Positions 9,377-16,902 of a DNA stretch of 64,000 bases are shown here, one piece after another (positions within the stretch are counted from its first letter, which is position 1; every line of letters begins with the position of its first letter). The position numbers and the translations under genes were made by a program. Source of the stretch: Gammaproteobacteria bacterium (GTDB taxonomy: Bacteria > Pseudomonadota > Gammaproteobacteria > Arenicellales > JAJDZL01); assembly GCA_022823625.1 (NCBI GenBank), contig JAJEHQ010000013.1, forward strand, positions 18,103 through 82,102. The letters are read 5' to 3'. The notes beneath the pieces were generated by a model that was not told the DNA's origin, made no database searches, and was given only the letters and a program-made list of their open reading frames with translations.

Positions 9377-10801
9377 ATGGCATTGAGGCACACCAAAATT
9401 GTCGCTACCCTAGGTCCGTCGACAGATAGTGACCATGAAATGGCGCGCCTTATGCAAAAGGGGTTGAATGTCGCACGGGTTAATTTTTCGCATGGAAAGG
9501 CGGAAGACCATAAAAAGCGGATTGAACTGGTGCGTAAGCATGCGGTTGAACACAAACGAGCCATTGGAATATTGGCAGATTTGCAAGGTCCCAAAATTCG
9601 GATTACCAAGTTCAAGGACAAGAAGATACACTTGGAACAAGGTGCTTCTTTCACTCTGGACGTGGAATTGGACGAAGGTGCTGGTGATGAAGAAAGAGTC
9701 GGTGTCACATACAAGGATCTTCCCAAAGACGTCAAACTCGGCGACATATTGATTGTGGATGATGGGAACATCGTGCTCGAAATAACCGAAGTTTTAGACC
9801 CCATTGTCAAAACCAAAGTGCTGATTGGTGGAGAGTTATCAGATTCCAAAGGGATAAACCGTAAGGGTGGCGGGTTGACCGCAGCATCACTGACGTCAAA
9901 GGACCATCAGGATATTCGGCTTGCAGGTGATATGGAAATTGACTACCTGGCGGTGTCATTCGTTCGAAATGCGGTAGATGTCAGCTTTGCCCGCGAGTTG
10001 CTAGAGGCAACTGGAAGTCAGGGCGACATTGTGTCCAAAATTGAGCGGGTGGAAGCGGTTGAAAATATCGAAGAGATTGTAGATGCGTCTGATGGAATCA
10101 TGATCGCCCGTGGTGATCTGGCAGTGGAAATTGGGGATGCGCAATTGCCGGGTGTACAGAAAAATTTGGTGGCTGTTGCACGCAGGCGTAATCGATTCGT
10201 GATTACAGCCACACAAATGATGACGTCCATGATCGAAAACCTAACGCCAACTCGGGCTGAAGTACTAGATGTAGCGAATGCAGTCTTGGACGGTACTGAT
10301 GCAATCATGCTGTCGCAAGAATCTGCGGTTGGCAAACACCCAGCCAAAGTTGTCGCAGCAGTGGATCGGATTTGTCGCGGTTCTGAATCAACCAATCTTG
10401 GTATGGATCGAATTGAACGCGGAGCTCAGCAGTTTTATAGTACGGAAGAAGCCGTGGCCATGGCTACCATGTACACCGCCCGACACTATAATGTCGCAGC
10501 AATACTGGCGTTGACGGAATCGGGTTCTACAGCAAAATGGCTCTCACAGCAACTGTCCGGAATTCCGATATATGCGATTTCACCACATTCCAGCACGCAT
10601 CGACGAGTGACGCTGTTCAGGGGGGTGTTTCCGATTGATTTTGTCGTCAATGTGAAGGCAGAATTGCCAATCGAGTTGCAAGCTGTCAAGGAGCTACGAC
10701 GGCGTAAAATTGTAAAAAAGGGCGATCTGCTTCTGGTCACTCGGGGAGACCTGGCCGGAGTTCAGGGTGGAACGAATACGATGAAGATTCTGACTGTTTA
10801 A
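9377..10801 (+). CDS. pyk: Pyruvate kinase
   Basis: Pyruvate kinase converts phosphoenolpyruvate and ADP to pyruvate and ATP. The 474-residue protein starts MALRHTKIVATLGPS and carries the PEP/Mg/K site VARVNFSHG, ADLQGPKIR, the catalytic ARGDLAVE and TATQMMTSM. A C-terminal alpha/beta domain is complete (GDLLLVTRGD). A GTG at 9374 immediately follows the pgk TAA; the ATG at 9377 one codon later is the more likely start. Length and the MALRHTKIVATLGPSTD opening resemble the PykA type. The gene is 21 nt upstream of fba. Confidence 0.96.
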   Translation: MALRHTKIVATLGPSTDSDHEMARLMQKGLNVARVNFSHGKAEDHKKRIELVRKHAVEHKRAIGILADLQGPKIRITKFKDKKIHLEQGASFTLDVELDEGAGDEERVGVTYKDLPKDVKLGDILIVDDGNIVLEITEVLDPIVKTKVLIGGELSDSKGINRKGGGLTAASLTSKDHQDIRLAGDMEIDYLAVSFVRNAVDVSFARELLEATGSQGDIVSKIERVEAVENIEEIVDASDGIMIARGDLAVEIGDAQLPGVQKNLVAVARRRNRFVITATQMMTSMIENLTPTRAEVLDVANAVLDGTDAIMLSQESAVGKHPAKVVAAVDRICRGSESTNLGMDRIERGAQQFYSTEEAVAMATMYTARHYNVAAILALTESGSTAKWLSQQLSGIPIYAISPHSSTHRRVTLFRGVFPIDFVVNVKAELPIELQAVKELRRRKIVKKGDLLLVTRGDLAGVQGGTNTMKILTV

Positions 10802-10822
10802 AAATAATACGGAGATTTTGTA

Positions 10823-11839
10823 ATGAATTTGGCAAAGCTAGAGTCAACTGCTCGTGAGATGGTATCTGGAGGGCGCGGTATTCTGGCAATGGATGAAAGC
10901 ACTGGCACTTGTACTTCCAGGTTTGAGAATCTTGGTGTGCCGTCCACTGAAGAAACCCGCTTAAGTTATCGCTCCATGCTGGTAACGGCAGAGGGCCTAT
11001 CTGAGTTTATCAGCGGAGCAATCCTGTTTGACGAAACCATCAGGCAGAGAGTTAAAGGAGAAACTCCTTTTGCCACCTATCTGAATGATTCGGGTATTGT
11101 GCCGGGCATCAAAGTCGACACCGGAGCCAAGGCTCTGGCCGGTCAACCCGGCGAGAAGGTAACTGAGGGATTAGATGGCCTTCGAGAACGTCTGCAAGAG
11201 TATGTTTCTTTGGGAGCAAGATTTGCAAAATGGCGTGCAGTTATTACCATCGGCGACGGTATTCCAAGCGATGCGTGTCTGATGGCGAATGCTCATGGAC
11301 TGGCTCGCTATGCTGCTCTGTGCCAGGAAGCGGATGTTGTGCCAATCGTGGAACCCGAAGTGTTGATGGATGGTGGGCACTCCATTGAACAATGTCGAGA
11401 TGTAACGCACCGAACCCTCAAAACAGTTTTTCATCAACTTGATAATCAGGGTGTTGCACTGAGTGGAATTGTCCTTAAACCGAACATGGTTTTGTCTGGT
11501 AAGGAATGTACCGAACAGGCTAGTGTTGAAGAGGTTGCCAGACAGACGGTCGATTGCTTTTTGGATTGTGTGCCGGCATCTGTACCCGGTGTTGCTTTTC
11601 TTTCAGGAGGTCAGACCGACGAACAGGCGACGCAGCACTTGAACAAGATGAATCAGTTGGGTCTCAACTTGCCATGGTATCTGACGTTCTCCTATGGACG
11701 TGCATTGCAACAGGCTCCAATGAAAGCCTGGAGTGGTGACAACAGCAAGACCGTCGAAGTTCATCAGAAAATATTGCAACGCGCTGAAGTTAATGCGCTT
11801 GCTTCACAAGGGCAGTTTGAGGAAGCCGTCAACGCCTAA
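10823..11839 (+). CDS. fba: Fructose-bisphosphate aldolase, class I
   Basis: This aldolase cleaves or forms fructose-1,6-bisphosphate by a Schiff-base mechanism. The 338-residue sequence is of the animal/plant class I type: ILAMDEST, FAKWRAV (the conserved active-site Lys), VPIVEPEV and the Schiff-base lysine in GIVLKPNM. There are no class II metal-ligand histidine motifs. A good ribosome site (CGGAG) lies 8 nt before the ATG. Class I aldolases of this kind occur patchily in Proteobacteria. It is the last carbon-metabolism gene of the cluster, 20 nt before moaD. Confidence 0.95.
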   Translation: MNLAKLESTAREMVSGGRGILAMDESTGTCTSRFENLGVPSTEETRLSYRSMLVTAEGLSEFISGAILFDETIRQRVKGETPFATYLNDSGIVPGIKVDTGAKALAGQPGEKVTEGLDGLRERLQEYVSLGARFAKWRAVITIGDGIPSDACLMANAHGLARYAALCQEADVVPIVEPEVLMDGGHSIEQCRDVTHRTLKTVFHQLDNQGVALSGIVLKPNMVLSGKECTEQASVEEVARQTVDCFLDCVPASVPGVAFLSGGQTDEQATQHLNKMNQLGLNLPWYLTFSYGRALQQAPMKAWSGDNSKTVEVHQKILQRAEVNALASQGQFEEAVNA

Positions 11840-11859
11840 ACTCGAATCACACCGCAGGT

Positions 11860-12093
11860 ATGTCAATCAGAATTCGATTTTTTGCTAGTTTGGCGGATCG
11901 CGTTGGCATCAGAGAGACGACCGTCGCCGGTGATGAAGTTAAAACCGCTAAAGACGCCTGGAACGCCTGTGTAGATGGAATGGAGATTCCGGGCAACGCA
12001 CGAGTTGCCATCAACCAGCAATATGCTGACTTCACTGATCCTGTCAAGCAAGGTGACGAGGTAGCATTTTTCCCACCGGTAACAGGCGGTTGA
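11860..12093 (+). CDS. moaD: Molybdopterin synthase small (sulfur-carrier) subunit MoaD
   Basis: A 77-residue ubiquitin-like protein that ends in VTGG. The Gly-Gly tail is adenylated by MoeB and turned into a thiocarboxylate that gives sulfur to molybdopterin. IRIRFFASLADRVG at the N-terminus and DEVAFFPPVTGG at the C-terminus are family marks. It is followed with a 2-nt gap by moaE, its partner; moeB lies about 19 kb away on the same strand. Confidence 0.95.
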   Translation: MSIRIRFFASLADRVGIRETTVAGDEVKTAKDAWNACVDGMEIPGNARVAINQQYADFTDPVKQGDEVAFFPPVTGG

Positions 12094-12095
12094 GA

Positions 12096-12545
12096 ATGCG
12101 AGTCGAGATTTTGGAATCTCCGTTTGATCCCTTGCATGAGGTGGCCAAATACCAGGAATCGCTACTTACCGGGCAGTTCGGCGCAATGGCTGTTTTTGTG
12201 GGAACAATGCGGGATTTCAACGAAGGTGATACCGTGACCTCCATGGTTCTTGAGCATTACCCTGAAATGACGCAGCAACATTTGCTTGACCTCGCTCAGA
12301 TTGTCGCAGATCAGCACAAGCTTACGGATTTGCTGATGATTCATCGTGTCGGTGAGATTCATCCGGGTGAAGCAATTGTTCTCGTCGCTGTCTGGTCGGC
12401 ACACCGAGCCGCGGCATTCGAAGCGTGTGAAGCGATGGTGGAAGACCTGAAGTCGAAAGCACCATTCTGGAAAAAAGAACAGTTAGTGGAAGGAGAAAGC
12501 CGTTGGGTTGAGCACAACACAGCAGGTCCGCGTACAACTGATTAA
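12096..12545 (+). CDS. moaE: Molybdopterin synthase catalytic subunit MoaE
   Basis: MoaE binds precursor Z and, with MoaD thiocarboxylate, makes the dithiolene of molybdopterin. The 149-residue protein has GAMAVFVGTMRDFNEGD, VLEHYPEM, IHRVGEIHPGE, the SAHRAAAFEACE region and the FWKKEQ catalytic lysines. A TTG two codons earlier (12090) overlaps the moaD stop; the ATG at 12096 is preferred. Together moaD-moaE form the whole synthase. Confidence 0.95.
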   Translation: MRVEILESPFDPLHEVAKYQESLLTGQFGAMAVFVGTMRDFNEGDTVTSMVLEHYPEMTQQHLLDLAQIVADQHKLTDLLMIHRVGEIHPGEAIVLVAVWSAHRAAAFEACEAMVEDLKSKAPFWKKEQLVEGESRWVEHNTAGPRTTD

Positions 12546-12559
12546 GAGGTAGAGAAGAT

Positions 12560-12865
12560 ATGGACGATAAAACGAGACTAGAAGTCGAAGCGGCAACTTA
12601 CAGACGCTTGGTAGAGCACTTCCGTACGCATACTGAGGTGCAGAACATTGATTTAATGAACCTCGCAAATTTCTGCCGCAATTGCCTTTCAAAGTGGTAT
12701 CGATCAGCCGCCGAAGAGCGTGGCCACGAACTGAGCTATGAAGATGCTCGTGAAATTATTTACGGAATTCCGTATTCAGAGTGGAAAGACAAGCACCAGG
12801 TCGAAGCGACTGCGGAACAGAAAGCCGCTTATCGGGCAAGGCAAGTTACCCAGGGTAAACACTGA
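12560..12865 (+). CDS. DUF1244 family protein
   Basis: A 101-residue, probably all-helical cytoplasmic protein that matches the DUF1244 family as I know it: MDDKTRLEVEAATYRRLVEH, VQNIDLMNLANFCRNCLSKWY, and YEDAREIIYGIPYSEWKDKHQ. The conserved CRNC pair could bind a metal or form a disulfide. The function is unknown in all species. It starts 14 nt after moaE behind a GAGG ribosome site, so it is the last gene of the plus-strand run. Confidence 0.88.
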   Translation: MDDKTRLEVEAATYRRLVEHFRTHTEVQNIDLMNLANFCRNCLSKWYRSAAEERGHELSYEDAREIIYGIPYSEWKDKHQVEATAEQKAAYRARQVTQGKH

Positions 12866-13030
12866 ATTTGCTATTCCAAAGATTGGTCGGCAGCAAGCAA
12901 CGGGGGTTAGGGGTCAGGTAAGTACTTCTTTTATGTTCATCCTGAATCGATTCGCTCTCAGCATCCGGCGAATTACTCCACCATCTGTTTGATCAATTTT
13001 TGTCACGCTCAACAGTTTCTAGCCTGTTAA

Positions 13031-13039
13031 TGATACAAT
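13031..13039 (+). promoter_or_regulatory. Extended -10 promoter of vapBC
   Basis: TGATACAAT is an extended -10 element (TG, one base, TACAAT) 31 nt before the vapB ATG. No -35 at 17 nt was recognised, which is tolerated by extended -10 promoters. It directly abuts the vapB operator palindrome, as expected for an autorepressed toxin-antitoxin operon. Confidence 0.55.
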
Positions 13040-13056
13040 GTAGATCATTATCTACA
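13039..13056. promoter_or_regulatory. Probable VapB operator palindrome
   Basis: TGTAGAT-CATT-ATCTACA is a perfect inverted repeat with 7-bp arms and a 4-nt spacer. It overlaps the end of the -10 element and the likely transcription start, 14 nt before the vapB ATG. Its position is right for autorepression by the VapBC complex. Binding is inferred. Confidence 0.6.
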
Positions 13057-13069
13057 CGCGTGAAAAATT

Positions 13070-13324
13070 ATGGCACTAAACATTCGCAATTCAAAAGCCG
13101 AACAATTGGCTGAAACCGTAGCGGAACTGACCGGTGAGACGAAGACAATGGCCGTCACGGTAGCGCTGAAAGAGCGTTTGGATCGAATTCAACGTGAACG
13201 CTCCGGAAGAAGTTTAGTTGATGAATTAAATGAAATTGCGCTGCGCTGCGCTTCTTTGCCAGTGCTTGATGATAGAAGCGAATATGAAATATTGGGTTAT
13301 AACGAAGATGGATTGCCAGGTTGA
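13070..13324 (+). CDS. vapB: VapB-type antitoxin (PSK-type transcription factor family)
   Basis: An 84-residue protein: an N-terminal DNA-binding segment (MALNIRNSKAEQLAETVAELTGETKTMAVTVALKERL) of the ribbon-helix-helix-like kind found in VapB/COG4423 antitoxins, then a flexible acidic C-terminus that would wrap the toxin. The TGA overlaps the vapC ATG (TGATG), giving coupled translation. A palindromic operator lies just upstream. The pairing with a PIN-domain gene makes the assignment firm. Confidence 0.85.
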   Translation: MALNIRNSKAEQLAETVAELTGETKTMAVTVALKERLDRIQRERSGRSLVDELNEIALRCASLPVLDDRSEYEILGYNEDGLPG

Positions 13325-13713
13325 TGGTCATCGATTCTTCAGCAATTATTGCAATACTACAAGCCGAGCCAGAACGACAGACCTACATTGAAGCGATTAG
13401 TTCAGTAAGTTACAGGAACATGTCTGCCGTATCGTTTGTAGAGACATCTCTAGTGCTTGTTTCTCGTTACGGTGCGAAAGCAATACAGGAGATCGACGAT
13501 TTCATTGGCAAAGCACAAATCAGAATTCGCTCTGTTGATGAAAATCAGGCGCTAATCGCTCGTAGAGCATTCCTGGAATTCGGAAGAGGCAGACACCCAG
13601 CCCAACTCAATTTTGGCGATTGCTTCGCTTATGCTTTGGCTAAAGGACTTGATCAACCGCTGTTGTTCAAAGGAGAAGATTTTTCCAAAACTGATGTGAA
13701 AAAATTTGATTAG
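13324..13713 (+). CDS. vapC: VapC-type PIN-domain toxin ribonuclease
   Basis: A 129-residue PIN-domain protein. The first acidic residue is in MVIDSSAIIAIL, the Glu in SAVSFVETSLVL, and the later acidic pair in FGDCFAYALAK and LFKGEDFSKTD, so the metal-binding quartet appears intact. VapC toxins cut specific RNAs, often initiator tRNA or 23S rRNA; the target here is unknown. A TTG one codon earlier (13321) is possible, but the TGATG junction favours the ATG at 13324. No sign of decay. Confidence 0.9.
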   Translation: MVIDSSAIIAILQAEPERQTYIEAISSVSYRNMSAVSFVETSLVLVSRYGAKAIQEIDDFIGKAQIRIRSVDENQALIARRAFLEFGRGRHPAQLNFGDCFAYALAKGLDQPLLFKGEDFSKTDVKKFD

Positions 13714-13761
13714 ACTGGAATTTCGCCCATCGTTCAAATATTTGTCAACTCATATAATAAA

Positions 13762-13796
13762 GAAAGGCATCGCGGGGATTACCTGCGATGCCTTTC
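13762..13796 (-). terminator. Rho-independent terminator of the catabolic/transport operon
   Basis: GAAAGGCATCGC and GCGATGCCTTTC form a perfect 12-bp stem around an 11-nt loop. On the minus strand it is followed by TTTATTATA, a T-rich tail, so it is oriented to terminate the operon whose last gene ends at 13872. It may also stop vapBC transcripts coming from the other side. Confidence 0.8.
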
Positions 13797-13871
13797 AATA
13801 CCAGAAAATTCACCAACGCTTAGGCGTAAGTCACGAATCGTAGAGCTGACTCAGTTCCAGAAACTGCAGAA

Positions 13872-15218
13872 TCAAACGCTGTAGCGCAACTCTCGAGCGA
13901 CGTGCATTTCGGACAGATCCGGTTCTTTATGGAATTCACCGTCCTTCATGATCATCTTAATACGTTGTTTGTCCTGAAGAATACGAACATTCTGTAAAGG
14001 GTCTCCGTCAACCAGAAGCAGGTCAGCCAGATAACCTTCCCGAACCATTCCGAGTTCGTGGCCCATTCCCATGATTTCACCGCCATAACGGGTTGCAGCC
14101 TGGATGGCTTCCATCGGAGTCATTCCAACCATGTCCACAAAGTACTCGATGTCTTTTGCATTGGTACCATGTGGTGTCCACGCAAAACCGTAGTCGCCAC
14201 CGACTAAAACTTTAATGCCGCGTTTGTGCATCTTGCTCATGCTGTCGACAGCAGCTTCCAATTCTCGTTCGTAGGCTTCTGTGATTGGTGTGCCAGGTTT
14301 GATTCCATAGTCTCCTGCGTTTCGTGCGGTGTTGATCAGCCAGGCAAGTCCGGGTGCGACAAAGTGTCTGTCTTTGGCTGCTTCGAGCTTATCCAGCGTT
14401 TCTTCATCAGTGAATGATGCGTGATAGATGAAATCAATGCCATAATCCACACACTTTGCAACAGATTCCTTGGATCGTGCATGTGCTGCGAGATTTTTAT
14501 TACGCGCCTTGGCTTCCCTAACCGCCATTGAAATTTCGTCGTCATCGAACTGGTTTGCCTTGGCTGGCATCTCTGTAATCTCTTCACCTGAAAGGTTGAT
14601 CTTGATCGTATCAACACCCCATTTGATCAACTCACGAACTTTTCGCCGGATCTCTTCTGGTCCGGAAACAACAATACCGAGATTAAGGGCTTCATGGGGG
14701 ATATGTGGCAAACTCGTGTCACCAAGACCGCCCACTGATGTAATCTCTGGTCCGGCTGCAAGGTAGCGCGGTCCGACACATTTTCCCGAGTTGATGGCAT
14801 CGCGAATGACAACGTCCAGCCTCGGTTTCGCCGCTGCAGCACCACATCCTGCTGTGAAACCAGAATCAATCAATAGCTTTGCCATTTCAACACAATTGAC
14901 GACATGTTCTTCAACTGGCATCAACTGAATGTCAGCAATACCCGGTGCATTATTCCAGGACAGATGTAAGTGTGCATCGATCATTCCAGGCATCAGTGTC
15001 ATACCGCGTCCGTCAATTCGCATGCCGCTGCCATTGTTCCAGGAATACCGAGTTGAATCAGATCGGTTGACTGATCTGATACGATTGCCGGATACCGTAA
15101 CTTCGCCACTGTATGGTGGTTCACCACTGGCATCCAATATCCGGACATTTGTAAAAACGATGTCCGGCTGAGAGTGAGCGGTACCGTTACCGCTCCAACT
15201 GAAGTTGTTATCTGCCAT
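13872..15218 (-). CDS. Imidazolonepropionase-like metal-dependent amidohydrolase
   Basis: A 448-residue amidohydrolase-superfamily enzyme without signal peptide. Metal ligands are visible: HLH in MPGMIDAHLHL, a candidate bridging Lys in TIKINLSGEE, His in LAAHARS and IYHASF, and Asp in VGGDYGFAW. The C-terminal YLADLLLVDGDPLQN closes the composite beta domain. Members hydrolyse cyclic amides, dipeptides or carbamates; the substrate is not predictable. An AGGAG site precedes the ATG. It is the last gene of the minus-strand operon, 26 nt after the alpha/beta hydrolase, and is followed by a strong terminator. It may act on a breakdown product of the compound taken up by the upstream transporter. 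Confidence 0.88.
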   Translation of the reverse strand: MADNNFSWSGNGTAHSQPDIVFTNVRILDASGEPPYSGEVTVSGNRIRSVNRSDSTRYSWNNGSGMRIDGRGMTLMPGMIDAHLHLSWNNAPGIADIQLMPVEEHVVNCVEMAKLLIDSGFTAGCGAAAAKPRLDVVIRDAINSGKCVGPRYLAAGPEITSVGGLGDTSLPHIPHEALNLGIVVSGPEEIRRKVRELIKWGVDTIKINLSGEEITEMPAKANQFDDDEISMAVREAKARNKNLAAHARSKESVAKCVDYGIDFIYHASFTDEETLDKLEAAKDRHFVAPGLAWLINTARNAGDYGIKPGTPITEAYERELEAAVDSMSKMHKRGIKVLVGGDYGFAWTPHGTNAKDIEYFVDMVGMTPMEAIQAATRYGGEIMGMGHELGMVREGYLADLLLVDGDPLQNVRILQDKQRIKMIMKDGEFHKEPDLSEMHVARELRYSV

Positions 15219-15244
15219 TTTTCTATCTCCTAACTTCTGAACGC

Positions 15245-16030
15245 TTATGCGTTTAGTTCATCTAGATGTCTGCGTAAATATTCGGCGGATCGTCGCGGGG
15301 CTTCAACCATTATCCAATGTCCAACGTTCGGAATAACCTGAAGTTTCGCATTTGGAATATGTTGAGCCAGATGTTCACTCATCGATACTGGTGCAACACT
15401 ATCATACTCCCCTGCGATCAACAGCGTTGAGCATTCGATGCTATTGTGGCAGGCTGCTATGGCTTCACTCAACGCTTCGCAATGGATTGCGTACGTTGTT
15501 GGATTTTGTCGCATCAGAGATTCGCGAACAAATGCCTGGATAACGGGATTTTCGCGCCGAGACGACTCGGCTGTGCTGCCAGTTGATACTGCCTCCGCAA
15601 TACTCGTCATTCCATGCTCCCGTGCAGTACCCGCCCTTTCTTTGAGTGCGTCTCGCGCGGCGGGGAGCGGTTCAGCGATTGCACCGAATAGGGTGAGGCT
15701 TGCAACCAGTTTCGGTGACTCAACGGCCAGGTGTTGACAGACCAGCGTACCCATCGAATGTCCAACGAAGTGTGCACAGTCAACACTAGCGACCTGCATT
15801 GCATTCTTTACGGCTGATACCAAACCAGATATGCCAGGCTTTCCGGGTCGAAATTCCGAACGCCCGGCACCGGGTAGATCAACACGCAAAATTCGATATC
15901 CGTCAAGGGCGGGCATCAAAGTCTGAAAACTGTTTGAGGTGCCACCCAGTCCATGAATCAATACCACTGGCTGACCTTCATTTTGGTCTTCAATGACCAT
16001 ACTACCTATCCTGAGATCTGCCATTACCAT
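15245..16030 (-). CDS. Alpha/beta-fold hydrolase
   Basis: A 261-residue serine hydrolase: oxyanion-hole HGLGGTSNSF, nucleophile GHSMGTLV, acid in AGEYDSVAPV and His in NVGHWIMVEAP, so the catalytic triad is complete. The spacing resembles 3-oxoadipate enol-lactone hydrolases and meta-cleavage-product hydrolases, but this does not fix the substrate. The start at 16030 (MVMADL) or the ATG at 16024, which overlaps the stop of the preceding gene (TAATG), are both possible. The gene is coupled to the FAH-family gene, an association common in aromatic-ring degradation clusters. Confidence 0.88.
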   Translation of the reverse strand: MVMADLRIGSMVIEDQNEGQPVVLIHGLGGTSNSFQTLMPALDGYRILRVDLPGAGRSEFRPGKPGISGLVSAVKNAMQVASVDCAHFVGHSMGTLVCQHLAVESPKLVASLTLFGAIAEPLPAARDALKERAGTAREHGMTSIAEAVSTGSTAESSRRENPVIQAFVRESLMRQNPTTYAIHCEALSEAIAACHNSIECSTLLIAGEYDSVAPVSMSEHLAQHIPNAKLQVIPNVGHWIMVEAPRRSAEYLRRHLDELNA

Positions 16031-16890
16031 GCCTCAACTGGGTTTTCCAGTGTGCCAATGCCATCAATTTCCAATCGAAGTTTGTCACCAGTCACAAGAT
16101 ATTTGGGCGGTTTAAACCCAATGCCAACACCCGCTGGCGTCCCTGTAGCGATGATGTCTCCCGGCATCAATTCAATTCCGTTAGAAATCGCGGCGATGAT
16201 CGTGGGAACATCAAATATCAGCAAGCCAGTATTGGAGTTTTGTCGACACTCTCCGTTAACAAAACATCTCACCCCTGTGTCTGATAGATCCAACTCGTCC
16301 CGCAAGATGACCCAAGGACCCATTGGACAGAAGGTGTCCTGTGATTTACCGATTAGCCACTGGCTGTGTATGCCTTGAAGATCTCGGGCAGTTACATCGT
16401 TGATGATGGTGTATGCCCATACATGTTCTAAAGCATCCTCTGAGCGAATATTACGACCTGATCTACCAATGATGACTCCAAGTTCCACTTCATAGTCAAC
16501 AGCAGTCGATACCTTCTCGTCGATTCGTATGGGCTTGCCGGGTCCGATGACGCTCTGTGGCACTTTTGAAAATACTATAGGTGCCTCAGGCACCTCACCC
16601 TTTGCGGCTGAACTGTCAAAACCGGAACGGGAAAATTCTTTTGCGTGATCGTGGTAGTTCTTCCCGACACAGAACACATTTCGGTGTGGTCTTGGAACAG
16701 GTGCCAGCAGTTGAACATCAACCAAGTTACAATCTTCCACCACTTTCGGAAATTCTTGTCCTATGAGTGCGGTAACACCTGCTTTTTCGCAAACGTGATG
16801 TGGGACATCAAAACGGCTTAGTACGCCATTCGCCTCGTCAACAAGTCCTAAACAGCAACTGCCATTCCAATTGAAGACGGCGATTTTCAT
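16024..16890 (-). CDS. Fumarylacetoacetate hydrolase (FAH) family protein
   Basis: A 288-residue protein with the FAH C-terminal domain: VFCVGKNYHDHAKEF, the metal-binding DYEVELGVIIG (two Glu) and YTIINDVTARDLQ (Asp), plus ATGTPAGVG near the end. The family includes fumarylpyruvate hydrolases, 2-hydroxyhepta-diene-dioate isomerases and acylpyruvases, all acting on small oxo-acids from ring cleavage. The metal ligands are present, so activity is likely. It overlaps the downstream alpha/beta hydrolase and follows the SRPBCC-oxidoreductase gene by 12 nt. Confidence 0.9.
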   Translation of the reverse strand: MKIAVFNWNGSCCLGLVDEANGVLSRFDVPHHVCEKAGVTALIGQEFPKVVEDCNLVDVQLLAPVPRPHRNVFCVGKNYHDHAKEFSRSGFDSSAAKGEVPEAPIVFSKVPQSVIGPGKPIRIDEKVSTAVDYEVELGVIIGRSGRNIRSEDALEHVWAYTIINDVTARDLQGIHSQWLIGKSQDTFCPMGPWVILRDELDLSDTGVRCFVNGECRQNSNTGLLIFDVPTIIAAISNGIELMPGDIIATGTPAGVGIGFKPPKYLVTGDKLRLEIDGIGTLENPVEAW

Positions 16891-16902
16891 TCTCTAATTC
16901 AC

